Positions 1-7,994 are shown, numbered from the stretch's first letter. The stretch is DNA of 64,000 nucleotides from Shewanella sp. OMA3-2 (GCF_021513195.1 NZ_CP090974.1:186001-250000), one strand, 5' to 3'. The notes: generated from the letters alone by a model not told the origin. Made by a program: numbers and translations.

Positions 1-248
1 AAAACATAGGCAATATATCCCTCTGGGACACGAATATACTGCTTCGATATAAGGTATGCAGAGTTCTGAGGTTTAAGATTATCTATCGATGGCCTTCTCT
101 TTACCTTATCGTTGTCATCTTTGTAGATAATCTCCTTGACCTCTACGTCAAAGCTAGATTTATTCATGTACGGTTTAGGATTTATTATGTTTTGATGTTC
201 ATCTAAAACGAAGCCCAATTCAACAGCTCTAAACGTAGTTAACTGCAT
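1..248 (-). CDS. dCTP deaminase / dUTPase-like protein, 3' end cut by window edge
   Basis: The minus-strand frame is open from an ATG at 248 to the window edge, giving about 82 residues. A Shine-Dalgarno-like AAAGGA lies about 6 bases before the ATG. The stretch reading QNSAYLISKQYIRVPEGYIA resembles the beta-strand core of the dCTP deaminase/dUTPase (trimeric dUTPase-like) fold, where a fold segment is followed by a phrase like 'VPEGYIA'. The catalytic part is outside the window, so the activity is inferred and weak. It shares strand with the neighbouring AlpA-like gene and probably belongs to the same mobile region. Phage and integrative elements often carry such nucleotide-pool enzymes. 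Confidence 0.5.
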   Translation of the reverse strand, partial: MQLTTFRAVELGFVLDEHQNIINPKPYMNKSSFDVEVKEIIYKDDNDKVKRRPSIDNLKPQNSAYLISKQYIRVPEGYIAYV

Positions 249-355
249 ATAAATCCTTTAATAAAAAATATCCATTCTTCTTAAAATTACAACATAACTA
301 AATCTAGAGCAACAGAATGTAAGTTTAGTTTTTTTTATCAGACTCACATAGGTAC

Positions 356-541
356 CTAATCATCATCCCTTGCTTCTATCCTTTCTAAAATCCAATCTTG
401 TACTTCACTATCTACCCAGGCTACCGCTCTTAAACCAAGGCTTACCGGTTTTGGAAAGGTTTTATCTGCAATGTAGTTATAAATAGTCGAACGCCCTAGC
501 CCAGTGCAATCCATCACTTCTTTCAGTTTAATTAGTCTCAT
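356..541 (-). CDS. AlpA-family DNA-binding regulator
   Basis: This 61-residue protein has the AlpA/excisionase-like winged-helix pattern: a hydrophobic start (MRLIKLKEV), a recognition-helix segment around GLGRSTIYNYI (residues 14-24), then KTFPKPVSLG and AVAWVDSEVQDWI, the usual AlpA ending. AlpA-type proteins act as small activators or excisionase-like regulators of integrative elements and prophages. AGGA lies 7 bases upstream of the ATG. It is divergent from the RadC-like gene. The 137 bases between them hold a short near-palindrome (AGGTATATATCACCT, 625-639) that could be an operator. The family call is firm; the target is unknown. Confidence 0.82.
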   Translation of the reverse strand: MRLIKLKEVMDCTGLGRSTIYNYIADKTFPKPVSLGLRAVAWVDSEVQDWILERIEARDDD

Positions 542-678
542 TGTGAATTCCTCATATTTGATTCACAACATGGGGAACTCTGGTAAATTTTAACTTTGCA
601 GATCATCGTTCTCGAACGGATTTCAGGTATATATCACCTATGTGCATAAGCAAACTAACTCATCAAAGGAATCTCGTT

Positions 679-1155
679 ATGCACAAAAAATCAAATACAA
701 ACTCGAGTGAAGCTTGGCCAAAAACCTCTTTAGAGATACTTCAGAGCGCTGCAAATATCATTGCAGAAAAGCTCAACTATCAAGACGCATACACCAATCC
801 ACAGACAACAAAAGACTTTCTGACATATAAGCTAGGCGGTTATGAAAGAGAGGTCTTTGGCGTAATGATGCTGAATGCACAACACCAGCTAATTGAATTT
901 CGTGAGCTGTTTTTCGGCACGATTGATGCTGCTAGCGTATACCCTAGGGAAGTGGTGAAGGCTGTACTTGAAGTTAATGCTGCTGCAGTTATCTTTGCTC
1001 ATAATCATCCCTCAGGTGAGCCAGAACCCTCACAGGCAGACAAACAGATAACAAAGAAGCTGACTGATGCTTTAGCGCTTATCGATGTCAGAGTATTGGA
1101 TCACATCGTAGTGGGCACGACTCCAGTGTCTTTTGCCGAGCGAGGATTAATATAG
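679..1155 (+). CDS. RadC-family JAB-domain protein
   Basis: The protein is about 158 residues from the ATG at 679, chosen because AAAGGA sits 8 bases before it. An upstream ATG at 640 lacks a ribosome site. The JAMM-type metal motif is visible as HNHPSG followed by S and D (SQADKQI), preceded by AAAVIFAHNH. The family is annotated 'DNA repair protein RadC', but the repair role is not supported in bacteria. Short copies like this one are typical cargo of integrative and mobilisable elements in Vibrio and Shewanella. It lacks the N-terminal helix-hairpin-helix region of chromosomal RadC, which supports a mobile-element origin. Confidence 0.85.
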   Translation: MHKKSNTNSSEAWPKTSLEILQSAANIIAEKLNYQDAYTNPQTTKDFLTYKLGGYEREVFGVMMLNAQHQLIEFRELFFGTIDAASVYPREVVKAVLEVNAAAVIFAHNHPSGEPEPSQADKQITKKLTDALALIDVRVLDHIVVGTTPVSFAERGLI

Positions 1156-1256
1156 CCATTGCCTTGCGCTCCCTGTGCTAACGACCGCTGATAACACGTC
1201 ATTAGCAAACACATCTATATCTTTTCTACTCCCACAACTTACCCGCCACCAGCAAA

Positions 1257-1290
1257 CAAAGGATTAAGAGCGCATGCCCTTAATCCTTTG
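1257..1290. repeat. Perfect 12-bp inverted repeat upstream of DUF2787-like gene
   Basis: Arms CAAAGGATTAAG (1257-1268) and CTTAATCCTTTG (1279-1290) are exact reverse complements around a 10-base loop that contains GCGCATGC. No T-run follows on the plus strand, so it is not a canonical terminator. It lies 32 bases before the next start codon and could be an operator or a 5' leader hairpin. Confidence 0.6.
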
Positions 1291-1321
1291 CTGTGCCGTG
1301 TGTGTTATTTAAGGAACTCAT

Positions 1322-1726
1322 ATGACGATTTCAATTGATACCAATCAAAGACCAGCAATGCCGATACCGTTCTATCAATTGCTGACCCAAGAACTGCTGA
1401 ACACCAGTCCAAAAGATGCAAATGCAATCACCTTATATTTTCGTGATCCTGACTATTCACCTGAACGAGGTGGATTTCATCCTGTTGAGGTAAGGCTTGA
1501 AAAGCAATTTGATCGTTGGCGTTTAGTCTATGTGACTGATTTTGCCTTTCACGGTTATGAATTAATTAAGGACATTGATATCTGCTTTAACAGCAAGCAG
1601 GTCTATAGCTCACTTGGTGGGTGGATAAACCATGATGAGGGTGAAGAGCTCATTGAGCTATTTAGCGACAATTTCATCAGTTATCACCATATGGATGTTT
1701 ACCAAGTTCAAGTCGCATTGGGTTAA
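1322..1726 (+). CDS. DUF2787-like hypothetical protein
   Basis: 134 residues, start ATG with AAGGAA about 6 bases upstream. The segment around YFRDPDYSPERGGFHPVEVR (residues 39-58) and the following LVYVTDFAF match what I recall of DUF2787, a family of small proteins of unknown function found beside radC-like genes in Vibrio and Shewanella mobile elements. There is no signal peptide, membrane segment or recognisable catalytic motif. It is followed by an inverted repeat and then the recombinase gene. The family call is from memory of the signature, with no function implied. Confidence 0.6.
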   Translation: MTISIDTNQRPAMPIPFYQLLTQELLNTSPKDANAITLYFRDPDYSPERGGFHPVEVRLEKQFDRWRLVYVTDFAFHGYELIKDIDICFNSKQVYSSLGGWINHDEGEELIELFSDNFISYHHMDVYQVQVALG

Positions 1727-1742
1727 ATATCAGATTCAAATC

Positions 1743-1773
1743 CAAGTTCCCATATTGGTAAAACGGGAACTTG
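1743..1773. repeat. 9-bp inverted repeat between DUF2787-like gene and recombinase
   Basis: CAAGTTCCC (1743-1751) and GGGAACTTG (1765-1773) are perfect complements around a 13-base spacer, followed by a further GGGAACCC. There is no T-run. It could be an operator for the recombinase gene or a weak hairpin after the upstream gene. Confidence 0.5.
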
Positions 1774-1859
1774 GGAACCCAGCAATATCAAGGGGTGTAA
1801 GCAATATTACCTTTTGAAGTACTCAAATCGTCTTTATAGCCCAAATAAGGAACTTGAAC

Positions 1860-2420
1860 ATGGCGGAAGTACAAGCAATCAAAAAGCATGAAACCATTCA
1901 ACTCATTGGCCATTTATTAGAAATGCGCTGTAGTAAGCAAATGGCCGATATTTGGAATATCGGCCTTAATCTTGCGCTACGGATTTCTGATTTATTGGCT
2001 ATCCAATTTGATGATATCCAAGGAGAACGCCTCATTGTCAAAGAAATGAAGACAGGCAAGCAAGCTAACATCAAGCTCAACCACAAGGTGTTAATGCATA
2101 TTCAAGATGTCAGGGCTGAATACCCACAACATATCTACCTCTTTCAGTCCTTCCGTAATCAACAGTCTAAAAATATTAAACCTAGGCCACTCACTCGACG
2201 TGCTGTTACCAAAGCATTTGCGTTAGTAGGTGAAGAACTAAAGCTAGCGCTTGGCACACACTCAATGAGAAAGACTAGAGGCTACCATCTTTACCAAAAC
2301 ACTAAAGATATTGGTCGTGTAATGAAGATGCTAAGACATAGCTCTGAGGGAGTAACACTGCGGTATATCGGCATTACTCAGGATGATGTTGATAAGGATT
2401 TTGTTGAACTGGAAATTTAA
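1860..2420 (+). CDS. Short tyrosine recombinase (integrase catalytic domain only)
   Basis: About 186 residues from ATG 1860, with AAGGA 8 bases upstream; an in-frame TTG at 1854 is less likely. All expected tyrosine-recombinase residues are visible: Arg in ALRISDLL (about residue 41), Lys near MKTGKQ, His-x-x-Arg in HSMRK (134, 137), His in LRHSS (160) and Tyr in RYIG (169). The N-terminal arm/SAM-like core-binding domain of full integrases is absent, so this is a catalytic-domain-only enzyme of the kind seen on plasmids and integrative elements. It could resolve or excise the element. Its partner sites were not identified. Confidence 0.85.
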   Translation: MAEVQAIKKHETIQLIGHLLEMRCSKQMADIWNIGLNLALRISDLLAIQFDDIQGERLIVKEMKTGKQANIKLNHKVLMHIQDVRAEYPQHIYLFQSFRNQQSKNIKPRPLTRRAVTKAFALVGEELKLALGTHSMRKTRGYHLYQNTKDIGRVMKMLRHSSEGVTLRYIGITQDDVDKDFVELEI

Positions 2421-2602
2421 ATATTTGTTATTACAACCACACTAACCATTAACTCACATCACTGACAAAAACCTTACAGCTAATAGCTCTGCCTCATGTG
2501 ACTGAAGCCTAATATCTCCCCTCTAAAACTGATTAATAACTTCACTTGTACTACATGCGGTTATTGCTATTAGCTCATTAAACTTTTGATTAAGGAAAGC
2601 AT

Positions 2603-3328
2603 ATGAACTCATTTCAACCTGGCGATCACCTTGTCACTAATCTCGATACCCTTGGGTTAACAAAGCACCATGGTCTCTATATTGGTAACCATAGAATTAT
2701 CCACCTAGCCAAGAGCGGCACCATAGAAGAGATAGACATTGGGTCCTTCTCCAATGGCAACTCTATCTGGGTGAAGAAATCGACTTATTTTCCAGATTTA
2801 GCAATCGAATATGCGCTAAGTAAACTAGGGTGTACTTCATATAATCTAGTCACTAATAATTGTGAACAATTCGTCAATGAATGCTTAGATGAACAAAGAA
2901 CATCCAATCAAGTAAGTAATGTCTCGCATCTTGCCATTCAAACTGCTGCAAGGTCAGGATTACTAGGCAGAGCAGCATCAAAGGTGGCTAAAGGTACGAT
3001 AGCAAACGTCACTTTAGCCTCTACTGCAGCTAAGATGACTGGTGAATACATAGGTCTACCCGATAACATCAATACGGTATTGGGTACGCCTGGTGACCTT
3101 GTGGGTAAGCCATTGGAATGTTTATTCACTGGTACAACTCGAACACTAGAAGATAGTTATGATTGTCTAACTAAAGGTGAGCTGTCGAACGCAGGTATTA
3201 AACTAGTCACTGGTGCGATAGAAACGGGTACCACAGCGTTGATATTTACCCCTGTTGTCGTCACTGTGACAGGAGCTAAAGCTGGTGTCGAATTAGTATC
3301 AGATGCCTGGCATTGGTTATGGGATTAA
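2603..3328 (+). CDS. LRAT-domain (NlpC/P60-superfamily) protein
   Basis: 241 residues. Residues 5-95 carry the LRAT pattern: FQPGDHL at the start, His23 in HHGLYIG, His34 in IIHLA, and the catalytic-type Cys87 in NCEQF. In characterised relatives (lecithin-retinol acyltransferase, HRASLS phospholipases) the His-Cys pair performs acyl transfer or thiol hydrolysis on lipids. The C-terminal half (about 100-241) is Gly/Ala/Thr-rich with hydrophobic stretches, including ALIFTPVVVTVTGAKAGVEL, suggesting membrane contact. No signal peptide is seen. RBS AAGGAAA lies before ATG. The bacterial role is unknown; possibilities include an effector, a toxin or lipid modification. It ends at a strong hairpin. 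Confidence 0.78.
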   Translation: MNSFQPGDHLVTNLDTLGLTKHHGLYIGNHRIIHLAKSGTIEEIDIGSFSNGNSIWVKKSTYFPDLAIEYALSKLGCTSYNLVTNNCEQFVNECLDEQRTSNQVSNVSHLAIQTAARSGLLGRAASKVAKGTIANVTLASTAAKMTGEYIGLPDNINTVLGTPGDLVGKPLECLFTGTTRTLEDSYDCLTKGELSNAGIKLVTGAIETGTTALIFTPVVVTVTGAKAGVELVSDAWHWLWD

Positions 3329-3344
3329 TGTCTATATAACATTA

Positions 3345-3381
3345 AGAGAGAAAGTGGCTATAAGGCCACTTTCTCTCTATT
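3345..3381 (+). terminator. Hairpin terminator after LRAT-domain gene
   Basis: A perfect 14-bp stem (AGAGAGAAAGTGGC, 3345-3358, with its complement 3365-3378) around a 6-base loop, followed by a T-rich stretch. It sits 17 bases after the LRAT gene stop. The adjoining gene on the other strand ends 65 bases further on, so it may serve both. Confidence 0.7.
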
Positions 3382-3445
3382 TGGTTTCTTTTACTTCTGA
3401 CTCAATAACTTGAAATATTGAGCTCTGTACTCAGTTACCAATGCC

Positions 3446-4114
3446 TTATATACGACTATAACCAAATGAACGAGTCCTATCACCATAATGCTTAGTCTCT
3501 AACTTGGCAAAATAACTCAATCGATAAAAGGCGGCATTAAATATCAGCGGGTAATCCAGTGCATTCTTATTAATATAGTAAACGGGCTTATCCCTGGGGA
3601 AGTGTACTAAACCTCTGGCATTGTATGCATCTAGGCCTAACGCACTGGCCCAGGCTTCAACTATCTTGGTACTCAAGTTTTGCCCACTATGATTGAAATC
3701 ACCTAGATGATTATAAGCATCGTTATTAAGCAAGATAGCCACATGGTAATGGTCCGTATCAGCATCAGCTCGCTCCCTTGCCCAAATATGACGCAGAGTA
3801 CAACGATGCACCCGCTTACCCTCACGTTGCTTGATAAGCCTATCATGTTGGATTTTAGCGTTCAGAGATTTAAAGAACTTGCTGATCACTGTTGAATCAT
3901 AAACCGTTGGTGAGTCGTGAAAATTAAGCTGTGGTAGATGCAAATCAAACCGCACCATAAAAGTACGAGAGTGATCATTCTGAGCAGTCTGTAAGGTCTG
4001 TAGAATAACGCTTAAGTATTCAGCGCTTAGTGGCTTTGGATAAACATTGAGGCCTTGATATTGACCATTATTGATGACACTAAGGTTAGTGTTAGAGATG
4101 TGACGTGTTTGCAT
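3446..4114 (-). CDS. Inovirus Gp2 / YagK-YfjJ family protein
   Basis: 222 residues. The central part, with WARERADADTDHYHVAILLN and then GLVHFPRDKPVYYINKN, matches the inovirus-type Gp2 / YagK-YfjJ C-terminal family. This is a replication-initiator-like family (HUH-like HxH context: DHYHVAI) found in filamentous-phage remnants and satellite elements. The HYH motif and the YYINKN tyrosine are consistent with a nicking fold, which is an inference. The start has GGAA about 8 bases upstream, partly inside an inverted repeat at 4124-4155. Probably the replication-associated gene of an integrated element. Confidence 0.72.
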   Translation of the reverse strand: MQTRHISNTNLSVINNGQYQGLNVYPKPLSAEYLSVILQTLQTAQNDHSRTFMVRFDLHLPQLNFHDSPTVYDSTVISKFFKSLNAKIQHDRLIKQREGKRVHRCTLRHIWARERADADTDHYHVAILLNNDAYNHLGDFNHSGQNLSTKIVEAWASALGLDAYNARGLVHFPRDKPVYYINKNALDYPLIFNAAFYRLSYFAKLETKHYGDRTRSFGYSRI

Positions 4115-4123
4115 TTTGAAATT

Positions 4124-4155
4124 CCATATAGGTTATTGATTCATAACTTATATGG
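4124..4155. repeat. 13-bp imperfect inverted repeat at the Gp2-like start
   Basis: CCATATAGGTTAT (4124-4136) pairs with ATAACTTATATGG (4143-4155) with one mismatch. On the minus strand the proximal arm overlaps the putative GGAA ribosome site of the Gp2-like gene. This would suit an operator, or an RNA hairpin that hides the ribosome site. Confidence 0.55.
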
Positions 4156-4427
4156 TTCGAGTATTTTTCAACCTGCTCGGCCTCTTTACATATTCTTCAG
4201 AACGTACGGTCTAGAACACTATGTAACTAGATAAGACAATAGTATTAACAAACCGACAAACCTAGTCCCTTAAACACAAGGCATGCTTGGACATTTGAGC
4301 ATTCAAGACAAGGGATCTATGGGGTTACGTTACTCGACAATTAAACTAGGAAAGAATTATACGATATCTAGTCGACACGGGTACTTTTACTCGAATTAGA
4401 AAATGAAATATCAGATCTCAAGTAACT
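4156..4427. other. Non-coding gap between Gp2-like and unknown gene
   Basis: About 270 bases with no open frame of note. The Gp2-like gene starts on one side and the 457-residue gene ends on the other, both on the minus strand. I saw no clear terminator with a T-tract and no iterons. If the element replicates autonomously this is a possible place for an origin, but nothing in it proves that. Confidence 0.3.
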
Positions 4428-5801
4428 TTATTGAAACGAATTCTTTTTATCACCCAGTACTAATGAATCGTTATCGATTAGTTCATTATCAACAACAAGA
4501 GCTAAACGAGGGAGAGATTGGCTAGACTGACTAGCTATTTCGAAGATAGCGTTGCTGACATAAAAGCCACCAGTCTCGTTTACTTTACTAGATTTGTCTT
4601 TATCCTGAATATCTAAATTAGTGTCAATGTTGCTTAATCTCTTTTGCGCTATTAGGTATTTAGTAGGGCAATAAACTATATCAATAATTGTTGAGTTATA
4701 TTCCTTCTTAAAAAATGCAAGTTGAGCAATGATCTCAATAAGTTGATAGGATATATTGCGAGCTAGCCGTGTATAGAATTCGTCCACAACAGCTAAATTT
4801 GCTTTATTCGTTGCCCATTTATTAAAGGCCTCAAAAGAAGTGGGCTCCTTGTCGTCCAAGATAGACGACTCTCCATTGTGAGATTTAACTGGAAGATATA
4901 ATTTCAGAAATTCGACAATCTCCTTTGCTGACTTGGGCTGATCTTTGTAATGTGGGCCTGTAAATAACCTAATGATAAAGTGAAACAAAGAAATTAAGTG
5001 AGGTCTTAAAGTGTGATGATTTATAGCTGCATGACAAAAAGCACTCATCGAACATAAATCAGGCTCAATCCGTCCGCCATCAAATGCCTTTTTGACATTT
5101 TTAGAGTTACTTGTTAACAGCATGAATAAGTTAGCAGAACTGTACATATCTGGAGAGAACAACTGGTTTTCAAAGGATAATGGTGGTGGTAATGGTAAAC
5201 CTATATGAGTAACTTGAATATTTCCATTAAATTGATTGATACAGTAAATAAATGGACTTTTCGCAAACAAACCACAACCACGATAAGGTCTTAGAGCAAA
5301 AACACCTGACAGCTTCAGGGCTTTAGAGGCATTTTTCTTAATAGAATTAGTATCCATACCCGTAAGCACTTTGAGCACTGATAAATGTCTAGTTAAATCA
5401 ATATATGGTTCTTGGAGTAAAATACTAGCCAGTACCAATATTCGTGTATTAAGAGATTCGTTCAATTGCAATGGTTTCACTAGCCAAGCCTCAAAAAGTC
5501 CCAAGACCTCTGAATTTATTTGGCTAGCCAATTGCAGGTTTACAGTTGCCTGTGAAAGACGATAAGTGGGGGCTGAACTTGAGTTATAAAGGTGTGATGG
5601 CTTTAGGCTATTAATATACCCTTCATTCACAAGATAGGTTAGTGAGCGATTAAAAGTTGTTTTAGATACCCCTATCTGGAGCCAACTCTGATTTTGTTTT
5701 GGTACTATGACTTGTGCACCATAGCAAATGTACCATCGCAATAAAACAAAACGCGTACTAGGCGTAGCGCCCGTCATGCTATCAAGTAAATTTTTCAACA
5801 T
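4428..5801 (-). CDS. Unknown protein with N-terminal winged-helix-like region
   Basis: 457 residues, not recognised as any named family. The first 80 residues look like a winged helix: RFVLLRWYICYG, then SWLQIGVSKTTFNRSLTYLVNEGYI, a typical recognition helix followed by a wing. The remainder is rich in hydrophobic helices without clear membrane segments, and includes FHFIIRLFTGPHY and a second helical block near IIAQLAFFKKEYNSTIIDIV. The N-terminal part suggests DNA binding; replication or element regulation is possible given the Gp2-like neighbour. It is divergent from the RHH-like gene across a repeat-rich promoter region. No strong ribosome site was seen. Confidence 0.55.
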   Translation of the reverse strand: MLKNLLDSMTGATPSTRFVLLRWYICYGAQVIVPKQNQSWLQIGVSKTTFNRSLTYLVNEGYINSLKPSHLYNSSSAPTYRLSQATVNLQLASQINSEVLGLFEAWLVKPLQLNESLNTRILVLASILLQEPYIDLTRHLSVLKVLTGMDTNSIKKNASKALKLSGVFALRPYRGCGLFAKSPFIYCINQFNGNIQVTHIGLPLPPPLSFENQLFSPDMYSSANLFMLLTSNSKNVKKAFDGGRIEPDLCSMSAFCHAAINHHTLRPHLISLFHFIIRLFTGPHYKDQPKSAKEIVEFLKLYLPVKSHNGESSILDDKEPTSFEAFNKWATNKANLAVVDEFYTRLARNISYQLIEIIAQLAFFKKEYNSTIIDIVYCPTKYLIAQKRLSNIDTNLDIQDKDKSSKVNETGGFYVSNAIFEIASQSSQSLPRLALVVDNELIDNDSLVLGDKKNSFQ

Positions 5802-5870
5802 TCATCCCTAATTCAGCACGTATAACACTCTAAAACCCTATAAAAATGCACCTTACACACTTTTAAGACA

Positions 5871-5914
5871 CTAGTAATTCTACTAGTAATTTTGTAAAGT
5901 ATCAAAATTACTAG
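5871..5914. promoter_or_regulatory. Three CTAGTAATT copies: candidate operator of RHH-like gene
   Basis: CTAGTAATT occurs at 5871-5879 and again within a perfect 12-bp inverted repeat: CTAGTAATTTTG (5883-5894) and CAAAATTACTAG (5903-5914), with an 8-base spacer. The repeat lies 18 bases before the ATG at 5933, in the divergent gap with the 457-residue gene. Regularly spaced half-sites beside a ribbon-helix-helix gene fit autoregulation; this is inferred. Confidence 0.6.
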
Positions 5915-5932
5915 ACGATATCACATAAGATT

Positions 5933-6619
5933 ATGGAAAATAATTTACTTCATCAGGACTTCGGATCTCTATTTTATTTTCTAAATTCAGATACACCAAA
6001 CGAAGTCGAGTGGCTAAAGAAATACATAAGAAAGCAAGGTTATAATGAATCTAATTATAACCTTACCAATGTTACTCAAATTATTGATTACTTACTTAAA
6101 TCAGGAGTACCAACACACTGCAAAAACTGGCAAACTTTTGCAGATAAAATGAAAAAAGCTTATCGGACTCGCCAAACAAGAAAAGGCAAAAATAGAAAAA
6201 AAATGCTGAATGTAACATTAGAACCTAGTTTACTAAAGCATCTAGATACCGAATGCAAAAAGCATGAACTTTCTAGAAGCCAATTCATAGAAATAGTTCT
6301 CGAAGGGACAATACAAGATCTAATGAAGATTCAGGAACAGAAGCATATAGATAATGAAAGAAGAAAAAACATTCAAGAATACAAAAAAATAAGTGATTTA
6401 ACTCTAGAATCACATAAAAAACAACTACGGATCAATGAGCTAACTTGCGAACTAGATAGAGTGAATAATTCATTAGAAAAAGTTCAAGAAACACTAAGCT
6501 ACTTCTTTGAAACTATTCAACAACGCGCAATACATAATAATGAGTATGATATTAAAGCAATATGTGAACTTCAAGACCGCTATCTAAATGCAATTTCAAT
6601 AAATATAAAGCAAACCTAA
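5933..6619 (+). CDS. Ribbon-helix-helix-like protein with coiled-coil tail
   Basis: 228 residues. Residues 91-125 (MLNVTLEPSLLKHLDTECKK, then ELSRSQFIEIVL) resemble a ribbon-helix-helix DNA-binding unit: a short beta strand, helix, turn, helix. Residues 80-90 before it are strongly basic. Residues 132-205 are charged and heptad-like, suggesting a coiled coil. The first 75 residues match nothing I recognise. The long N-terminal domain is unusual for RHH regulators, which are mostly under 100 residues. It is AT-rich like the rest of the island. The ribosome site is weak. A DNA-binding regulator or partition-like role is plausible; the function is unknown. Confidence 0.55.
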   Translation: MENNLLHQDFGSLFYFLNSDTPNEVEWLKKYIRKQGYNESNYNLTNVTQIIDYLLKSGVPTHCKNWQTFADKMKKAYRTRQTRKGKNRKKMLNVTLEPSLLKHLDTECKKHELSRSQFIEIVLEGTIQDLMKIQEQKHIDNERRKNIQEYKKISDLTLESHKKQLRINELTCELDRVNNSLEKVQETLSYFFETIQQRAIHNNEYDIKAICELQDRYLNAISINIKQT

Positions 6620-6758
6620 ACGGTGGGTAATTTGGCGAGTAACAATCAACAACACAATAAAAACAAAAAATAAATTCATGTTTTATATCATATTTTTTAA
6701 AATTACAACATTCAGATCCAAAATGTGGAATAATGTTAAAACGATAAGCTATTAGAAC

Positions 6759-6787
6759 AAAAAAACCTGCCGCGGCAGGTTTTTTAT
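6759..6787 (-). terminator. rpoH terminator
   Basis: A GC-rich self-complementary stem AACCTGCCGCGGCAGGTT (6764-6781) is flanked by an A-run on the left and a T-run on the right. It therefore works as a rho-independent terminator in either direction. It lies 16 bases past the rpoH stop and marks the border between the accessory region and core genes. Confidence 0.85.
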
Positions 6788-6802
6788 TAAGCTTGATAAA
6801 TA

Positions 6803-7663
6803 TTAGATATCCATACAGCTTTTAAGCTTATTCATGGCATTTTTTTCTAACTGTCTTATACGTTCAGCAGACACTTGATAAGTATTTGCTAGCTCTTGTA
6901 GCGTGGTCTTATCATCATCTAACCAGCGAGAACGCAGAATATGCTGGCTACGCTCGTCCAAGGTTTTAATCGCTGATAATAAACGGTCCTGCGAGTCTGA
7001 CTCCCAGTTATCATCTTCAATGTTTTGGGCGATGTCTGAGGCGTGATCTTGCAAGTACAATGCGGGTGCATAATCGGTTGTGTCATCGTCACTGTCATTA
7101 ATCAAATCAAATGCAGGATCCTGAGCCGCCATACGAGACTCCATCTCGGTCACGTCCGACTTAGACACACCTAAATTTTCGGCCACCATTGACACTTCGT
7201 CATCGCTGAACCAGCCTAAGCGTTTTTTAGATTTGCGAATATTGAAAAATAGTTTGCGTTGGGCTTTGGTTGTTGCAACTTTCACAATACGCCAGTTTTT
7301 GAGCACGTATTCATGAATTTCAGCTTTAATCCAATGCACTGCAAATGATACTAGACGAACGCCAACATCAGGATCAAAACGTTTTACCGCTTTCATCAAA
7401 CCGACATTGCCTTCTTGAATTAAATCCGCTTGTGGCAGCCCATAACCAGAATAGCCTTTAGCTATGTGTGCAACAAAACGAAGATGCGACATAATAAGTT
7501 GTTTCGCCGCTTGAAGATCGCCAGTTTCTTGTAAACGCTTGGCGAGATCAAACTCAGTATTAGCATCTAACATTTCAATTTTAGATACTGACCGAATATA
7601 AGCTTCTATGCTACCACTGCTTTGGGGTAACGCTAGCGCCATTGATTGCGTTTGATTAGTCAT
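6803..7663 (-). CDS. rpoH: RNA polymerase heat-shock sigma factor (sigma-32)
   Basis: 286 residues, typical for RpoH (about 284 in E. coli). Region 1.2/2.1 begins near [15 protein letters not shown]. Region 2 contains [19 protein letters not shown] and [17 protein letters not shown]. The RpoH-box-like [14 protein letters not shown] follows (core and DnaK/FtsH contact). The region 4.2 helix-turn-helix is at [28 protein letters not shown] lies before the ATG. It directs RNA polymerase to chaperone and protease promoters after heat stress. It lies downstream of ftsYEX on the same strand, the usual gammaproteobacterial order, with its own 331-base leader region. Confidence 0.97.
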   Translation of the reverse strand: MTNQTQSMALALPQSSGSIEAYIRSVSKIEMLDANTEFDLAKRLQETGDLQAAKQLIMSHLRFVAHIAKGYSGYGLPQADLIQEGNVGLMKAVKRFDPDVGVRLVSFAVHWIKAEIHEYVLKNWRIVKVATTKAQRKLFFNIRKSKKRLGWFSDDEVSMVAENLGVSKSDVTEMESRMAAQDPAFDLINDSDDDTTDYAPALYLQDHASDIAQNIEDDNWESDSQDRLLSAIKTLDERSQHILRSRWLDDDKTTLQELANTYQVSAERIRQLEKNAMNKLKSCMDI

Positions 7664-7994
7664 TCGCTCTCCTACTGCTTTAATAAAACCATGCTACAAA
7701 ATCTTTGAATACAATGAGATAAATTAAAAACTCACAAGATATTGGCGAATGAACTTTCTATTTTTAAGACATCTTATGTCAAATAAAGTTCATCCGAGCG
7801 GTTATTTAACCCGTTAATACACTACTTTGCAAGTAAACTAAGCTTCATTTACTCATTTTACATAGATTAACTTAATCGGTAAATTCTGTTAGCGCCTGAT
7901 ATCTGTGTTTATATTAATTAACTGTTACCACTCTATTTACGATGGAACTCTTTTGAATCAAGTTACTTGCCATAGGCAATTAACTACCGACGGT
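7664..7994 (-). promoter_or_regulatory. ftsX-rpoH intergenic region with nested inverted repeats
   Basis: The 331-base gap presumably carries rpoH promoters and leader. Outer arms ATGAACTTT (7749-7757) and AAAGTTCAT (7785-7793) enclose an inner palindrome GACAT-CTT-ATGTC (7768-7780). On the minus strand a TTGACA (7782-7777) overlaps the inner palindrome and could be a -35 element; no good -10 is obvious at ideal spacing. The rest of the gap shows nothing I can name. The leader may fold, as in E. coli, where rpoH mRNA is a thermosensor, but this was not tested. Confidence 0.35.

Noticed and set aside
1632..1817. 61-residue plus-strand frame as a gene
   Set aside because: It overlaps the DUF2787-like gene in another frame, has no ribosome site and no recognisable features.
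4153..4163. GGTTCGAGTA as the T-loop of a tRNA at an integration site
   Set aside because: No acceptor, D or anticodon stems can be formed around it.
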